Positions 8,362 through 16,248 of a stretch of 35,472 bases of DNA are shown piece by piece; the stretch's first letter is position 1, and each line of letters opens with the position of its first letter. The position numbers were made by a program, and so were the translations under genes. The notes under the pieces are model-generated. The model was given only the letters and a program-made list of their open reading frames with translations. It had not been told where the DNA came from and ran no database searches. The DNA is from a virus, in IMG/VR virus record IMGVR_UViG_3300009420_002879, positions 1 through 35,472 of that record, one strand, 5' to 3'.

Positions 8362-9776
8362 CTTATAACTCCTGTTGGGTATTTTAATTTTTTAGTATTT
8401 GTCTTCTTTTTTAGACTAAAGCTCTTTCTTGGTTTCCAATTATCAAAGCATATATTGATTGACTTGGAGATTCCGTCAGCCATAGCTTGGGCAGTAAAGT
8501 GGTTTAGTATTGCCCATTCTCTACCTTTAGCTCCTGCACTATCTCTATCATCTTTGCTAAGTGAGTATACATCAGCAATAGCTTTTGTTATATCATTAAT
8601 ACTAACTCTACTATCATAGATGTATGGTGTAACTGGTGAACCAACTAAGTTAAGTTGTGGCCACAATGGGAATGCCCATTCTCCATGCTCTTTATATCTA
8701 CCATTACTATTACTTGGCCAATCTGCCGTATAATCTTTTATCGTTAGATCATTGCCTTTTTCATTCTTAAGCCCCATCTGATCCTGTAAGCCTCCAATGC
8801 ATGAAGCAATAATTGGTGTTCCAGACATTATTGATTCCATAACACTTAAGCCAAAGCCTTCTGCAGAGCTTGGTTGGCATGTTACATCTGATAAGTTATA
8901 TAGATAGTTTAGTTGTTCTGCTGGTATCTTTCCACTTGAAAATATAACATTTGCACCTTCTCCTAAGTTTTTAACTACTTCAGGCAGGTCAGTTCCATTT
9001 TGATCTACTGGGTCTGTGTGTAGTATTAAGAATGTGTTTTGCTTTTCTGCTTCAGTGTCCATAGACTGAACAAAGTTTTTATATGCAAGTATTAGATCCT
9101 GGGGTCTCTTTCTTTGTATATTTCTACTATTAAATAGCAATACAAATGAGTCATCATTCAATGCTGGAAAGTACTTTGCCTTAAATTCAATAAGTCCTGG
9201 ATCAGACTTATCTAGTGGCTTAAATACTTTCTGGTCAACACCATGTGGCACATATGTCAAGTCAACATCCTCTTTTCTTGGATTTTTCTGGCATACATGC
9301 TTATTAATGTTGTATGTCTGTTTTGATATAGCAATCAAAGAGTCACAGCAGTCATAGAATGGTTCATTCCAGTGTGGGAATGGTAGATCATCCCAAATGT
9401 TATAATACATAATTGGTGTAGTTTGCCTTAGCTCATTTTCCATTTGATATAGCCAACCCCAAAACCTTGGGTCTGTAAAGTGTATTATTGCATCTGGCTT
9501 CTCTATATTTAGCACCTCGCTTAGTATTTGCTTGTTTCCATACCCTTCAACTGGATACAGCTTAAGATAGAAATTCTCAAAACCACTATCTCTTTTTACA
9601 TCTTCGTTGTTGCTAAGGTCAACCACCTTACCTTTTTCTGGTGATTGTATTGCACCTGATATTTGTACCCAATCAAATTTGTCTAATGATTTTAGTACTA
9701 TTTCCTTACTCATCGTTCCAACACCTGACGGCAGTCTAATGTCATCTCCGAGTAAAAGTATCTTCTTTTTTGTCAT
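8358..9776 (-). CDS. GT4-family glycosyltransferase (GT-B fold)
   Basis: I place the start at ATG 9776 (472 residues), not at the in-frame ATG at 9839, which would lie within the ribbon-helix-helix gene. The 9776 start has AGGGAAAAGG just upstream and begins with the expected first strand, KKKILLLGDDIRLPSGVGTM. FVLLFNSRNIQRKRPQDLI begins the donor domain, and SSAEGFGLSVMESIMSGTPI is the GT4 donor-binding motif. Cysteines are scattered with no cluster. It is the first gene of the glycan-decoration operon, 13 nt after the ribbon-helix-helix stop. The family call is firm; the sugar specificity is not known. Confidence 0.85.
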   Translation of the reverse strand: MTKKKILLLGDDIRLPSGVGTMSKEIVLKSLDKFDWVQISGAIQSPEKGKVVDLSNNEDVKRDSGFENFYLKLYPVEGYGNKQILSEVLNIEKPDAIIHFTDPRFWGWLYQMENELRQTTPIMYYNIWDDLPFPHWNEPFYDCCDSLIAISKQTYNINKHVCQKNPRKEDVDLTYVPHGVDQKVFKPLDKSDPGLIEFKAKYFPALNDDSFVLLFNSRNIQRKRPQDLILAYKNFVQSMDTEAEKQNTFLILHTDPVDQNGTDLPEVVKNLGEGANVIFSSGKIPAEQLNYLYNLSDVTCQPSSAEGFGLSVMESIMSGTPIIASCIGGLQDQMGLKNEKGNDLTIKDYTADWPSNSNGRYKEHGEWAFPLWPQLNLVGSPVTPYIYDSRVSINDITKAIADVYSLSKDDRDSAGAKGREWAILNHFTAQAMADGISKSINICFDNWKPRKSFSLKKKTNTKKLKYPTGVIR

Positions 9777-9789
9777 AACCTTTTCCCTA

Positions 9790-9957
9790 TTATTTATTAA
9801 ATTTACTTCTAAACTCTTTGTCTTTAATATACATCTCAAGAGTTAGATTCACTAACCTTTGGAATGTAATTCCTTCTTTTATACTAAGAATTTTGAACTC
9901 CTGGTGAATGTTTTTATCAACGTTCACAGATGTTAACCTTTTTTTGTGTTTATCCAT
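9790..9957 (-). CDS. Small ribbon-helix-helix (Arc/MetJ-like) DNA-binding protein
   Basis: A 55-residue ORF starting at the second of two tandem ATGs (9960 and 9957). GGAGG lies 5 nt before the 9957 ATG and only 2 nt before the 9960 ATG, so 9957 is preferred. The sequence begins MDKHKKRLTSVNVDKNIHQE and continues FKILSIKEGITFQRLVNLTL, ending with a charged tail. A short beta strand (RLTSVNVD), a helix, a Gly-Ile-Thr turn and a second helix are the classic ribbon-helix-helix layout, in which paired strands contact the DNA major groove. It lies immediately before the glycosyltransferase operon and downstream of an AATATA box (9985-9990). It may autoregulate or control this operon. Its DNA target is unknown. 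Confidence 0.75.
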   Translation of the reverse strand: MDKHKKRLTSVNVDKNIHQEFKILSIKEGITFQRLVNLTLEMYIKDKEFRSKFNK

Positions 9958-9996
9958 CATAACCTCCAATTATATTTGTATATAAATATATACTCA

Positions 9997-10398
9997 TTAC
10001 GAAATAATTACGACTTTTTTATCATTTTTTTTAGCTTCCGTAAGTGCATGGTTTGTCCCTCTTGCATCATTTCCACTAGCTATAAACCCTATGACAACAT
10101 CACAATACTTTGCTAACATTATATTTCTTATAAAGAAATGTCTTGTATTGTATTGCTTTCCGTAATACTTCTCAGTAAGAGCAGAATAAAAGTTATAGAC
10201 AGTGTGTGCTGGGTTAAACTCAACGTATTTACAATTAAATTCTAATGCAAACTTCTTTGCATATCTATCAGCACCATCCTTGCAACCTCCACTAACAATT
10301 GTTAGCTTAGTTCCAAATTTCTTCTGTAGATTAAAGATTGTGTCCTTAACCTTCTTTCTATTTTCGTATTGCCTACTTCCTATTATTCCTACTTTCAT
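9997..10398 (-). CDS. SLOG-superfamily (DUF2493/YspA-like) Rossmann protein
   Basis: The start is set at ATG 10398 (133 residues) because 10395-10398 is an ATGA overlap with the upstream nuclease and the first strand MKVGIIGSRQYENR begins there. An in-frame ATG at 10428 would lie inside the nuclease. The motifs GSR (N-terminal), IVSGGCKDGADRYAKKFA (glycine-rich loop and helix) and ASGNDARGTNHALTEAKK (C-terminal) are those of SLOG domains related to DprA and YspA. The family binds nucleotides or nucleotide-derived ligands. Phage members are of unknown function. Coupling to a RecB-like nuclease is compatible with DNA processing or defence sensing, but this is inference. Confidence 0.78.
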   Translation of the reverse strand: MKVGIIGSRQYENRKKVKDTIFNLQKKFGTKLTIVSGGCKDGADRYAKKFALEFNCKYVEFNPAHTVYNFYSALTEKYYGKQYNTRHFFIRNIMLAKYCDVVIGFIASGNDARGTNHALTEAKKNDKKVVIIS

Positions 10399-11312
10399 TT
10401 TACTAATTTTCTGTCCTTTTTCGGACATAATTCATAATTCTTCTTAAATGAGCAATACTGGCACCCAGTCCTTAGTGCGGGATAGTGTGCCTCCTTATTG
10501 TGCTTTCCATTTGCTGTAAATGCGTGGCCAATAAACTCAGTTAATAACTTCTTTGTTCTATTCATTGATACCTTACCATGTGGTGGTTGGTATTGTTGTA
10601 TTCTCTTTTGTGGGAAGTCCATATTTTCATATAGCTTCCTCTTGACAATAAAGTATTCTATGTTTATATTTTCCTCTGGTACATCATATTGCTTTGAGAA
10701 ATACCTTTTGTATATTCTAAGCTGATCACCTTCTGCCTTTTTCTTTTTTGCACGCCATCCAAACATTGACGTCTTAATGTCATATATTGTAATTGTATCA
10801 CCTTGCTTCATTACAATATCTGCAAAGCCCATTAGCATTATATTTGTATTGTCATCACTTTCACATAGGATAGGTATTTCAACACCAAGTAGTTCTGTAT
10901 TCTTTTTTGAGAAGTATGCACCCCGCCTTTTCTTGAAGTAGTCTATGATTAATACACCTTCATCATAGAACTCTTGCATTTCTGCAGCATCTGAGAAGTG
11001 TGATCCGGTGTCTTTTACTGCCCTCTTGTATTCTGTTGCCATGCATTCCTTAAGCATCTTTTCAGAGTCATGTGCGTTTGCTGCTACTGCAGTTTTTTCA
11101 TACATTGTTGTTAAATACTGTTGTAGTACTTCATGCATGGCTGTACCAAATACCAGAAACATTGAAGGTATAAACTCTCTGTGTTTGTCAATATATGTAA
11201 GCTTCCATTGTAGTGGGCAGCCTTTGTACATATTAAGTTGGCTATATGAGATGGTCTTTTTACCCATCATCCTGGCTTTTATAGCTAAGTCTTTTGGTGT
11301 TTTTAATTGCAT
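10395..11312 (-). CDS. PD-(D/E)XK nuclease, Cas4/AddB-like with probable Fe-S cluster
   Basis: A 305-residue protein with a RecB-family nuclease core: TAMHEV (His60), GFADIV (Asp165), YDIKTS (Asp178-Ile-Lys180) and GDQLRIY (Gln197), in the canonical order and spacing. Cys32 in KGCPLQW precedes the core, and CQYC plus ELCP (Cys284, Cys287, Cys296) follow it. One N-terminal and three C-terminal cysteines are the arrangement that binds a 4Fe-4S cluster in Cas4 and AddB. The predicted role is DNA end resection or exonuclease activity during replication-recombination. The gene starts 5 nt after an AATATA/TATATT box with no Shine-Dalgarno, and follows a copy of the intergenic repeat. It is coupled to the SLOG gene by ATGA. 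Confidence 0.82.
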   Translation of the reverse strand: MQLKTPKDLAIKARMMGKKTISYSQLNMYKGCPLQWKLTYIDKHREFIPSMFLVFGTAMHEVLQQYLTTMYEKTAVAANAHDSEKMLKECMATEYKRAVKDTGSHFSDAAEMQEFYDEGVLIIDYFKKRRGAYFSKKNTELLGVEIPILCESDDNTNIMLMGFADIVMKQGDTITIYDIKTSMFGWRAKKKKAEGDQLRIYKRYFSKQYDVPEENINIEYFIVKRKLYENMDFPQKRIQQYQPPHGKVSMNRTKKLLTEFIGHAFTANGKHNKEAHYPALRTGCQYCSFKKNYELCPKKDRKLVK

Positions 11313-11386
11313 AGTTAAATATAATAAAATTTACGCAAGATAAAAAATTTCTGACGTATAATAGTAGAAAGTTATTAACAATCTAT
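11311..11386. repeat. Intergenic repeat, copy A
   Basis: The 76 bp here match 32929-33004 at about 70 of 76 positions and more distantly match 20732-20805. On the minus strand the element starts at the upstream stop, contains the perfect palindrome GTTAATAAC (11371-11379) followed by ACTTTC, then TACGTCAGA and TCTTGCGTA arms (11350-11358 and 11332-11340) that can form a hairpin with one mismatch and one G-U pair. It ends with a TATATT box and the nuclease ATG. Conservation in non-coding DNA far apart in the window indicates regulation, possibly a terminator/promoter/operator module. Confidence 0.85.
11318..11323 (-). promoter_or_regulatory. TATATT box, 5 nt before nuclease ATG (predicted leaderless start)
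   Basis: Read on the minus strand, ATTTTATTATATTTAACT precedes the ATG at 11312. If TATATT is a -10 element, transcription would start at or next to the ATG. No Shine-Dalgarno separates the box from the start codon, and no clear TTGACA-like -35 box is present 17 nt upstream. Confidence 0.5.
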
Positions 11387-12042
11387 TGTAGCTTTGACCA
11401 ATTTACTGGTGCTACGTAAGGTGGTGATCCTGCATGTGGGCCTGTCCATATTCCCTTAATCTGATCTAGGTGTTTTACTACTGAATCTGTATATTTTTGA
11501 GCTACTACTTTATAGCTTTTTGAGTTAAATGCATCATAGAACTCAGACCCCATCTGTACTGGTATGCCTGGAAATACAACTGTATTTGTTATACCTGGTA
11601 GGATGCCTGGGCTGTTTGGTATTATTGGTAGGAATGACTGGCCAGTCCAGTATGTAATTATTGCAGTTGCTGGTAGTAGATATGGTGGCTTTCCCATTGA
11701 AACTTTCATCTTCGACTGAATTAGGAAGCACTTCTTCCATGCATCAAACAAGCCTTTAACCTTACCTCCAGTAAACTGATACTTACCAGTTACTGCATCC
11801 CACTTCCAATCTGTTGGTGGCTTTTTCTCATCTGGGCCTCTAGAATACTTGTCTTGATCTCCCCATGAATTGTCCCACACTGTAGTCCTTATTGCTATAT
11901 TACCAACTGGGTCCATTGCAGGAATACCTATATTTCTATGATAGCTTGAAGCTAAGAATGTTGCACACTGATCTAGGCCAGAAGACTTTCCCTTACTTAG
12001 ATAAGATTCTACCTCTTTTTTTAATTGTTCACTTTTAATCAT
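11383..12042 (-). CDS. Unknown phage protein, Pro/Gly-rich C-terminal half
   Basis: A 219-residue protein. Its N-terminus is helical (SEQLKKEVESYLSKGKSSGL, DQCATFLASSYHRN). The middle is Trp-rich (TVWDNSWGDQDKYSRGPDEK). The second half contains a proline/glycine-rich run (PIIPNSPGILPGITNTVVFP) and a repeated helix (QKYTDSVVKHLDQIKGIW) before a proline-rich end. I recognise no enzymatic motif. The composition and architecture would suit a virion or assembly protein, but that is weak inference. It is the last gene before intergenic repeat copy A and overlaps the upstream DUF3310 gene by 8 nt. Confidence 0.6.
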   Translation of the reverse strand: MIKSEQLKKEVESYLSKGKSSGLDQCATFLASSYHRNIGIPAMDPVGNIAIRTTVWDNSWGDQDKYSRGPDEKKPPTDWKWDAVTGKYQFTGGKVKGLFDAWKKCFLIQSKMKVSMGKPPYLLPATAIITYWTGQSFLPIIPNSPGILPGITNTVVFPGIPVQMGSEFYDAFNSKSYKVVAQKYTDSVVKHLDQIKGIWTGPHAGSPPYVAPVNWSKLQ

Positions 12043-12250
12043 TTTGTTCTGATACCTTGAATTCGATTAGTTTGTCTAAGTATTGCTTTGCCTTTAATAG
12101 ATCTTCAATACCATTTTTATCCTTCCATCTTGTAACATACTTTATTATGTTGCCTTCAAAGAAGTCAAGGTCTTGAGAGTGGGCGTATTCCCACATCTCA
12201 ATTCCCCTGGTGTAGTGCTTTGGGTGCTTTATATTATCTGTCTTAGACAA
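12035..12250 (-). CDS. DUF3310 protein (SaV-like)
   Basis: A 71-residue protein with the DUF3310 pattern: HPKHYTRGIEMWEYAHSQDL, then FFEGNIIKYVTRWKDKNG and IEDLLKAKQYLDKLIE. The family is widespread in phages. It is often annotated as a nucleotide kinase or left unknown, and its biochemical role is not established. The sequence predicts a small all-helical protein. It overlaps its neighbours by 8 nt on both sides, so expression is coupled to the small-gene cluster downstream of GroEL. Confidence 0.85.
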   Translation of the reverse strand: MSKTDNIKHPKHYTRGIEMWEYAHSQDLDFFEGNIIKYVTRWKDKNGIEDLLKAKQYLDKLIEFKVSEQND

Positions 12251-12491
12251 TCTTTAGCCCCTCATTGTCTTTCTTAGACTTAGGTAGGAATGCATCATTA
12301 ATGTGTGAACACTCATCGCACTTAAATATCTGCATTGGTACTAAGCTTTTCTTTCCGTTTGGAGAGACTACTGCAGATACCTCCTTAAATAGAAAGACTG
12401 GTACAAATGTTTGACCTTCGCACTCATCACAATTAACATCTTTCATATCTTCTGGCTTAATGTTAAGATTCATATTTCCACCATTATTCAT
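12243..12491 (-). CDS. Small zinc-ribbon protein
   Basis: An 82-residue protein with two cysteine pairs, NCDECEGQ (CxxC near residues 20-23) and FKCDECSHIN (CxxC near 57-60), separated by a beta-rich loop. This is a four-cysteine zinc-ribbon arrangement. Such small phage proteins may bind nucleic acid or RNA polymerase, but no specific partner is visible. The ATG at 12491 overlaps the upstream stop by 8 nt. A second in-frame ATG at 12473 is preceded by GGTGGA and could be the real start, giving 76 residues without changing the zinc site. Confidence 0.65.
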   Translation of the reverse strand: MNNGGNMNLNIKPEDMKDVNCDECEGQTFVPVFLFKEVSAVVSPNGKKSLVPMQIFKCDECSHINDAFLPKSKKDNEGLKIV

Positions 12492-12717
12492 CTTTGCCCT
12501 CCTCCCTTTTTACATTTAGTAATGAAGTTAATAAAGCAATCTTTCCATCAGCTGATGATATAGTATCTACTGCTTTGTCCATCTCACCTAAAATGTCTGG
12601 GTGTTCGCCAACACCTACTGATTGATTTGCGTATAAATTTAGTATAGCGATTCCCTCAGCCTTTTGAGCTTGGTATCTTCTAACTAGTGCGTCCATAAAT
12701 TGTTGTCCTTGTGTCAT
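12484..12717 (-). CDS. Small helical phage protein, unknown
   Basis: A 77-residue protein predicted to be mostly helical: TQGQQFMDALVRRYQAQKAE at the N-terminus, a loop with VGVGEHPDILG, then helices DKAVDTISSADGKIALLTSL and a charged tail. No cysteines, signal peptide or membrane segment are present. Its start is 10 nt downstream of the GroEL stop and it has an AAGGAG-type ribosome site. The family is not recognised. Its place between GroEL and the zinc-ribbon gene puts it in the same transcript, but gives no clear function. Confidence 0.55.
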   Translation of the reverse strand: MTQGQQFMDALVRRYQAQKAEGIAILNLYANQSVGVGEHPDILGEMDKAVDTISSADGKIALLTSLLNVKREEGKDE

Positions 12718-12727
12718 GTCTTTCTCC

Positions 12728-14383
12728 TTACATCATTCCAAATCCACCACCCATTGGAGCAGCTTCTTCTTCATTTTTATTTTCATTAATAATTATACAT
12801 TCAGTTGTTAAAATTGTACCAGCAACTGAAGCAGCCTTTTCTAGTGCAACTCTTGTTACTTTTGCTGGGTCAATAATTCCTGACTTCATCATATCAACAA
12901 CTTGTTCAGTTCTTGCATCAAATCCCCAATTCATTGATATAGTGCTTTCATCTGTCATTCCGTCAAAAGCATGTATTTCATTCCATATTTGATTTGCATC
13001 TAAGCCTGCATTTGACATAATAAGATTAAATGGCTCCTGTATGGCTTGCATTACAATTCTATATCCACTTACTTGATCATCATTCTCAAATACTCCATCC
13101 TCAACTTCGTCATCAAAGCAACTTCTTAGTGCTATTCCACCTCCAGGTACAATACCTTCATCAAGTGCAGCCCTAGTTGCATGTAATGCATCCTCTACTC
13201 TATCCTTTTTCTCTTTCATTTCAATTTCTGATTCAGCGCCAATCTTTAGAATTGCTACTCCTCCAGCCATCTTTCCCACTCTTTGTTGGTAGCCTTCCTT
13301 CTCATAGTCTGAATCTGATTTTTCAAGTAATACTTTTATTTCGTTAACTCTGTTTGCAATAACTTCTGGGTCACCTGCACCATCAACAATTGTTGTTGAC
13401 TTACTTGTAACAGTAACCGTTTTTGCACTACCTACAAAGTCTGCTATATTAAGTGTATCAAGCTTGTGACCTTTACTCTTACTGATAAGTGTTCCTCCAG
13501 TAATTGTTGCGATATCCTCAAGTAGTTGAGTTCTCTTTTCACCAAATTCAGGAGCCTTAACTGCAGCAACCTTAAGTGTTCCCCTTGCCTTATTAACAAC
13601 AAGTCCAGCTAATGTCTCACCTTCAATGTCATGTGCAATTATTAGTAATGGTTTGTCTTGTGCAATTGCAGCTTCAAGTGGCTTTACTAGCTCCTTAAGG
13701 GTTTGAATCTTTTTATCAACTAAGATGATCCATGGGTCTTCAAATTGTGCATGCATATGATTGTTATCAGTTACAAAGTACGGTGATATATATCCTCTAT
13801 CAAATTGAACACCTTCAACTGTTTCTAGGTATGTATCATTTGTTCTAGACTCCTCAACTGTTATAACACCTTCTCTTCCAACCTTCTCCATTGCAGTAGC
13901 TATTAACTTTCCTACCTCTTGGTCATTGTTTGCAGAAATTGTTGCAACTTGTTCAATCTCATCCTGAGAAGAGATATCTGTAGCTATCTCCTCAAGCTTT
14001 TCAACAACTGTAGTTACACCAATATCCATTCCTCTCTTTATATCAACTGGATTAGATTTTAGTTCTGTAATGATGTCAAACCCTCTTTTTAAGATTGAGT
14101 TGGCTAATATAGTTGCCGTTGTTGTTCCATCACCTGCCTCATCATTAACTTGATTAGCAACTTCTTTTACCATTTGTGCACCAGCATTCTCAATTTCATC
14201 TTCTAAGAAGACCTCTTTTGCAACTGATACTCCATCCTTTGTTGATACAAACTCACCATTCTTTTCAAGTATTACATTTCTACCCTTTGGTCCTAAAGTT
14301 GCAGATACTGCAGATGATAACTTTTGCACACCACTTCCGATTAGCTTTCTAGCATCCTCGCTAAATTCAATTCTTTTCTTCAT
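12728..14383 (-). CDS. groEL: Chaperonin GroEL (Hsp60), full length
   Basis: A 551-residue protein, close to the usual 545-550. ATPase motifs are intact: TLGPKGRNV (29-37), STKDGVSVA with Asp50, GDGTTTAT with Asp85 and [15 protein letters not shown] in the C-terminal equatorial domain. The apical domain keeps hydrophobic substrate/GroES contacts ([33 protein letters not shown]), and the C-terminus has a short GGGFGMM tail. It folds substrate proteins inside a double ring capped by GroES. It follows groES by a TAATG junction. Full GroEL genes are uncommon in phages, which more often encode only a GroES analogue such as T4 gp31. A large capsid or a host chaperonin incompatible with phage proteins could explain it. 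No disruption is seen. Confidence 0.97.
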   Translation of the reverse strand: MKKRIEFSEDARKLIGSGVQKLSSAVSATLGPKGRNVILEKNGEFVSTKDGVSVAKEVFLEDEIENAGAQMVKEVANQVNDEAGDGTTTATILANSILKRGFDIITELKSNPVDIKRGMDIGVTTVVEKLEEIATDISSQDEIEQVATISANNDQEVGKLIATAMEKVGREGVITVEESRTNDTYLETVEGVQFDRGYISPYFVTDNNHMHAQFEDPWIILVDKKIQTLKELVKPLEAAIAQDKPLLIIAHDIEGETLAGLVVNKARGTLKVAAVKAPEFGEKRTQLLEDIATITGGTLISKSKGHKLDTLNIADFVGSAKTVTVTSKSTTIVDGAGDPEVIANRVNEIKVLLEKSDSDYEKEGYQQRVGKMAGGVAILKIGAESEIEMKEKKDRVEDALHATRAALDEGIVPGGGIALRSCFDDEVEDGVFENDDQVSGYRIVMQAIQEPFNLIMSNAGLDANQIWNEIHAFDGMTDESTISMNWGFDARTEQVVDMMKSGIIDPAKVTRVALEKAASVAGTILTTECIIINENKNEEEAAPMGGGFGMM

Positions 14384-14676
14384 TATTTCTTCTCTTTATA
14401 AATTGTTAAAATTTCGTCCTCTCGACAAACGATAAACTCTACTCTGTCAACTTCTAATCTCTTACCTGCAAACTTAGGATAGAATACTACATCTCCTACT
14501 TTGCATTGCATGTGACCTCTATTTCCAGTGTTAAGTAGTGGGCCTGGGCCTACTGCTAATACTTCGCCTCTAAGTGATACTTCAGCATCTACTTCTGGCA
14601 TAATTACTCCACCTGATGTCATTTCATCTGGTTCTAATCCTTTTAATACTACATTTCCTCCTGTTGGTTCAAACAT
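14383..14676 (-). CDS. groES: Co-chaperonin GroES
   Basis: A 97-residue Hsp10. EPDEMTSGGVIMPE is the mobile loop that inserts into the GroEL apical domain, with the conserved Gly-Gly-hydrophobic motif. GEVLAVGPGPLLNTGNRG and KVGDVVFYPKFAGK are the beta-barrel core and roof region. The length and order match bacterial GroES more closely than T4 gp31. It starts 7 nt after a strong AAGGAGG ribosome site, on the last base of the upstream stop, and its own stop overlaps the groEL start. The pair should supply a phage chaperonin chamber in the host cytoplasm. Confidence 0.96.
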   Translation of the reverse strand: MFEPTGGNVVLKGLEPDEMTSGGVIMPEVDAEVSLRGEVLAVGPGPLLNTGNRGHMQCKVGDVVFYPKFAGKRLEVDRVEFIVCREDEILTIYKEKK

Positions 14677-15404
14677 TATATTGCCTCCTTATCTTTAATT
14701 CTTAATTTGTTTTCTATTTCATGCGAGCTTCTGATACATGATATTCCTAATTGCTCTTTCATCACTTCCGGTGTTGTGCAAGACTGGTTAAAACTTGCAA
14801 AGTCTGTTTTACTTGGGAATCTTCCACATCCTGCAAATAAGCATCCAAATGCATTTGATAGGTAGTCTGCAGCTGCATAGTCACATTTCCCTATTGCATC
14901 ACATCCAGGCCTAAAAGCTTTTGCTGCATCTATTCCCATTTCTATCATCTTTTCTCTTAATAGCCAATGCAAACCTACAATAAACTCCTCCTCGCAGAAC
15001 TTTAGCCTTCTTGACATCTGCCCTCTTAGTGAGTTTATATTTTGTTCTACTACGTATGTACATTCTCTAGACATTAAGTTGAATAGCTCTTCATTTTGTC
15101 CAAATTCGCCTTCAGACTCTCTGTGCTTTTCCAGTTCAGATAGCGTTTTTATGACTTTGTCGCGAAAGTCTGAGTTCTTCTCCATTAACTCATAAACTTG
15201 AGTATACACAACATATGTCGGATTCGGATTCACTTCATACTGTTTGAATTTGATTCCTACTCTAGCCCTTGAATGCTGGTCATATTGGCAAATTGGAGTT
15301 CCTTTTACTCGGTACTTTATCATACCGGAAGCTGGATGCCAATTTATTATATCCACTTCTAGGTTTTTTACTCCACACTTTATTTCAACGTCATTAATTT
15401 TCAT
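14676..15404 (-). CDS. Unknown protein, possibly distantly ThyX-related
   Basis: A 242-residue protein. Two segments faintly resemble flavin-dependent thymidylate synthase: GTPICQYDQHSRARVGIKFK has the length and polarity of the ThyX R-H-R...S...S-R loop region, and QNINSLRGQMSRRLKFCEEE resembles the nucleotide-binding N-R-LL-F--LR-c--AQ-E-R helix. The C-terminal 60 residues are unusual, with several cysteines (PGCDAIGKCDYAAADYLSN and AFGCLFAGCGRFPS). These resemblances are weak and could be chance. The start overlaps the upstream ThyX-like gene by 11 nt, and the stop shares a base with groES. If related, the two adjacent genes could be diverged paralogues or subunits. Confidence 0.5.
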   Translation of the reverse strand: MKINDVEIKCGVKNLEVDIINWHPASGMIKYRVKGTPICQYDQHSRARVGIKFKQYEVNPNPTYVVYTQVYELMEKNSDFRDKVIKTLSELEKHRESEGEFGQNEELFNLMSRECTYVVEQNINSLRGQMSRRLKFCEEEFIVGLHWLLREKMIEMGIDAAKAFRPGCDAIGKCDYAAADYLSNAFGCLFAGCGRFPSKTDFASFNQSCTTPEVMKEQLGISCIRSSHEIENKLRIKDKEAI

Positions 15405-16212
15405 AAAATAATTCTTTATCCTCTTTGCTTAGGTCATTAAACTTATAATCTCTTATCTTCTGTAGTACCACATCTGTATTTTCAAATATAACACTTAGGT
15501 ATAGCCCTATGAATGGGAACTTTTTACCAACAACATCTACAAGCTCCTTATAGAGCATTGATAAAGACTGATCTTTAACATCATCACCAAACTGGCCTGA
15601 TGCATTGAATCCCCTCATTGATACTAGTGATAATAAGTTTTGGCCAAAGTGATATGAATGCTGATAGCTTTGTGGTAAGAATGTTCTACCAGACTGCCAG
15701 CTTGATTGATCTTCATTTAATACATCTGCATATATTTGCTTTAGATCACTAAATGTCTTCTTCTCTTCTTTCGATAACCTCCTTTCACCAACAGTAATTA
15801 TGTCAACATCAGACTTATTATTGTCTCTACATCCAATACTCATAAAACTTGTGAATGGGGTTTGTGTGTGATAGTCAAATAGCCATCTAGGTACACCCCT
15901 TACTCTAAAGATAAATTGCACCATCTCTCTTGCCTGGGGTAGTGTGTTGTGAGTTAATACTGCTTTCACAACCTCAAACTTACCTTCAGGTGTAGTGTCT
16001 GGCCATTTTTGTTTGAATTTATTGTCACCCCATGTACTAGTGCTAGTAACAAACATTGACTTATAAGGATTTGTCATGTGGTCTTCTAGTGTGACCTCAA
16101 CCTCATCAGACATGTCATGAAACTCAGTGACAACTGGGGGCCTTTCCTCTGGTAGGGTGCCCATAACTTTTCTTAGGTTTTCTATAACCTCGTAACTTAA
16201 TTTGTCTTCCAT
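15394..16212 (-). CDS. Divergent ThyX-like protein (flavin-dependent thymidylate synthase superfamily)
   Basis: A 272-residue protein. AREMVQFIFRVRGVPRWLFD matches the ThyX strand-helix FxfRieGvsR-----, then DYHTQTPFTSFMSIGCRDN occupies the place of the RHRxxSxNExSxR signature but loses both arginines of RHR. SWQSGRTFLPQSYQHSYHFG and QNLLSLVSMRGFN follow in the order seen in ThyX (AR--LP, N-R-LLHF--LR), then a long helix. Classical ThyX methylates dUMP using FAD, NADPH and methylene-tetrahydrofolate. With the signature altered, the reaction here may differ or be lost. The gene begins downstream of a TTTATTATATTA box and an AAAGG ribosome site. Family placement is moderate; activity is open. 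Confidence 0.55.
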   Translation of the reverse strand: MEDKLSYEVIENLRKVMGTLPEERPPVVTEFHDMSDEVEVTLEDHMTNPYKSMFVTSTSTWGDNKFKQKWPDTTPEGKFEVVKAVLTHNTLPQAREMVQFIFRVRGVPRWLFDYHTQTPFTSFMSIGCRDNNKSDVDIITVGERRLSKEEKKTFSDLKQIYADVLNEDQSSWQSGRTFLPQSYQHSYHFGQNLLSLVSMRGFNASGQFGDDVKDQSLSMLYKELVDVVGKKFPFIGLYLSVIFENTDVVLQKIRDYKFNDLSKEDKELFYEN

Positions 16213-16248
16213 AATTTTATAACCTTTATTTAATATAATAAATATCTC
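16213..16248 (-). promoter_or_regulatory. Candidate promoter: TATATT box upstream of ThyX-like gene
   Basis: This gap, read on the minus strand, is TTTATTATATTA (TATATT at 16232-16237) followed by an AAAGG ribosome site and the ATG at 16212. The box matches those before the nuclease, polymerase and UvdE genes. Here a leader of roughly a dozen bases with a Shine-Dalgarno is possible. Confidence 0.45.

Noticed and set aside
9777-9839. Longer start (9839) for the first GT4 gene
   Set aside because: It would add a 21-residue non-matching leader overlapping the ribbon-helix-helix gene. ATG 9776 has AGGGAAAAGG upstream and starts the GT-B fold directly.
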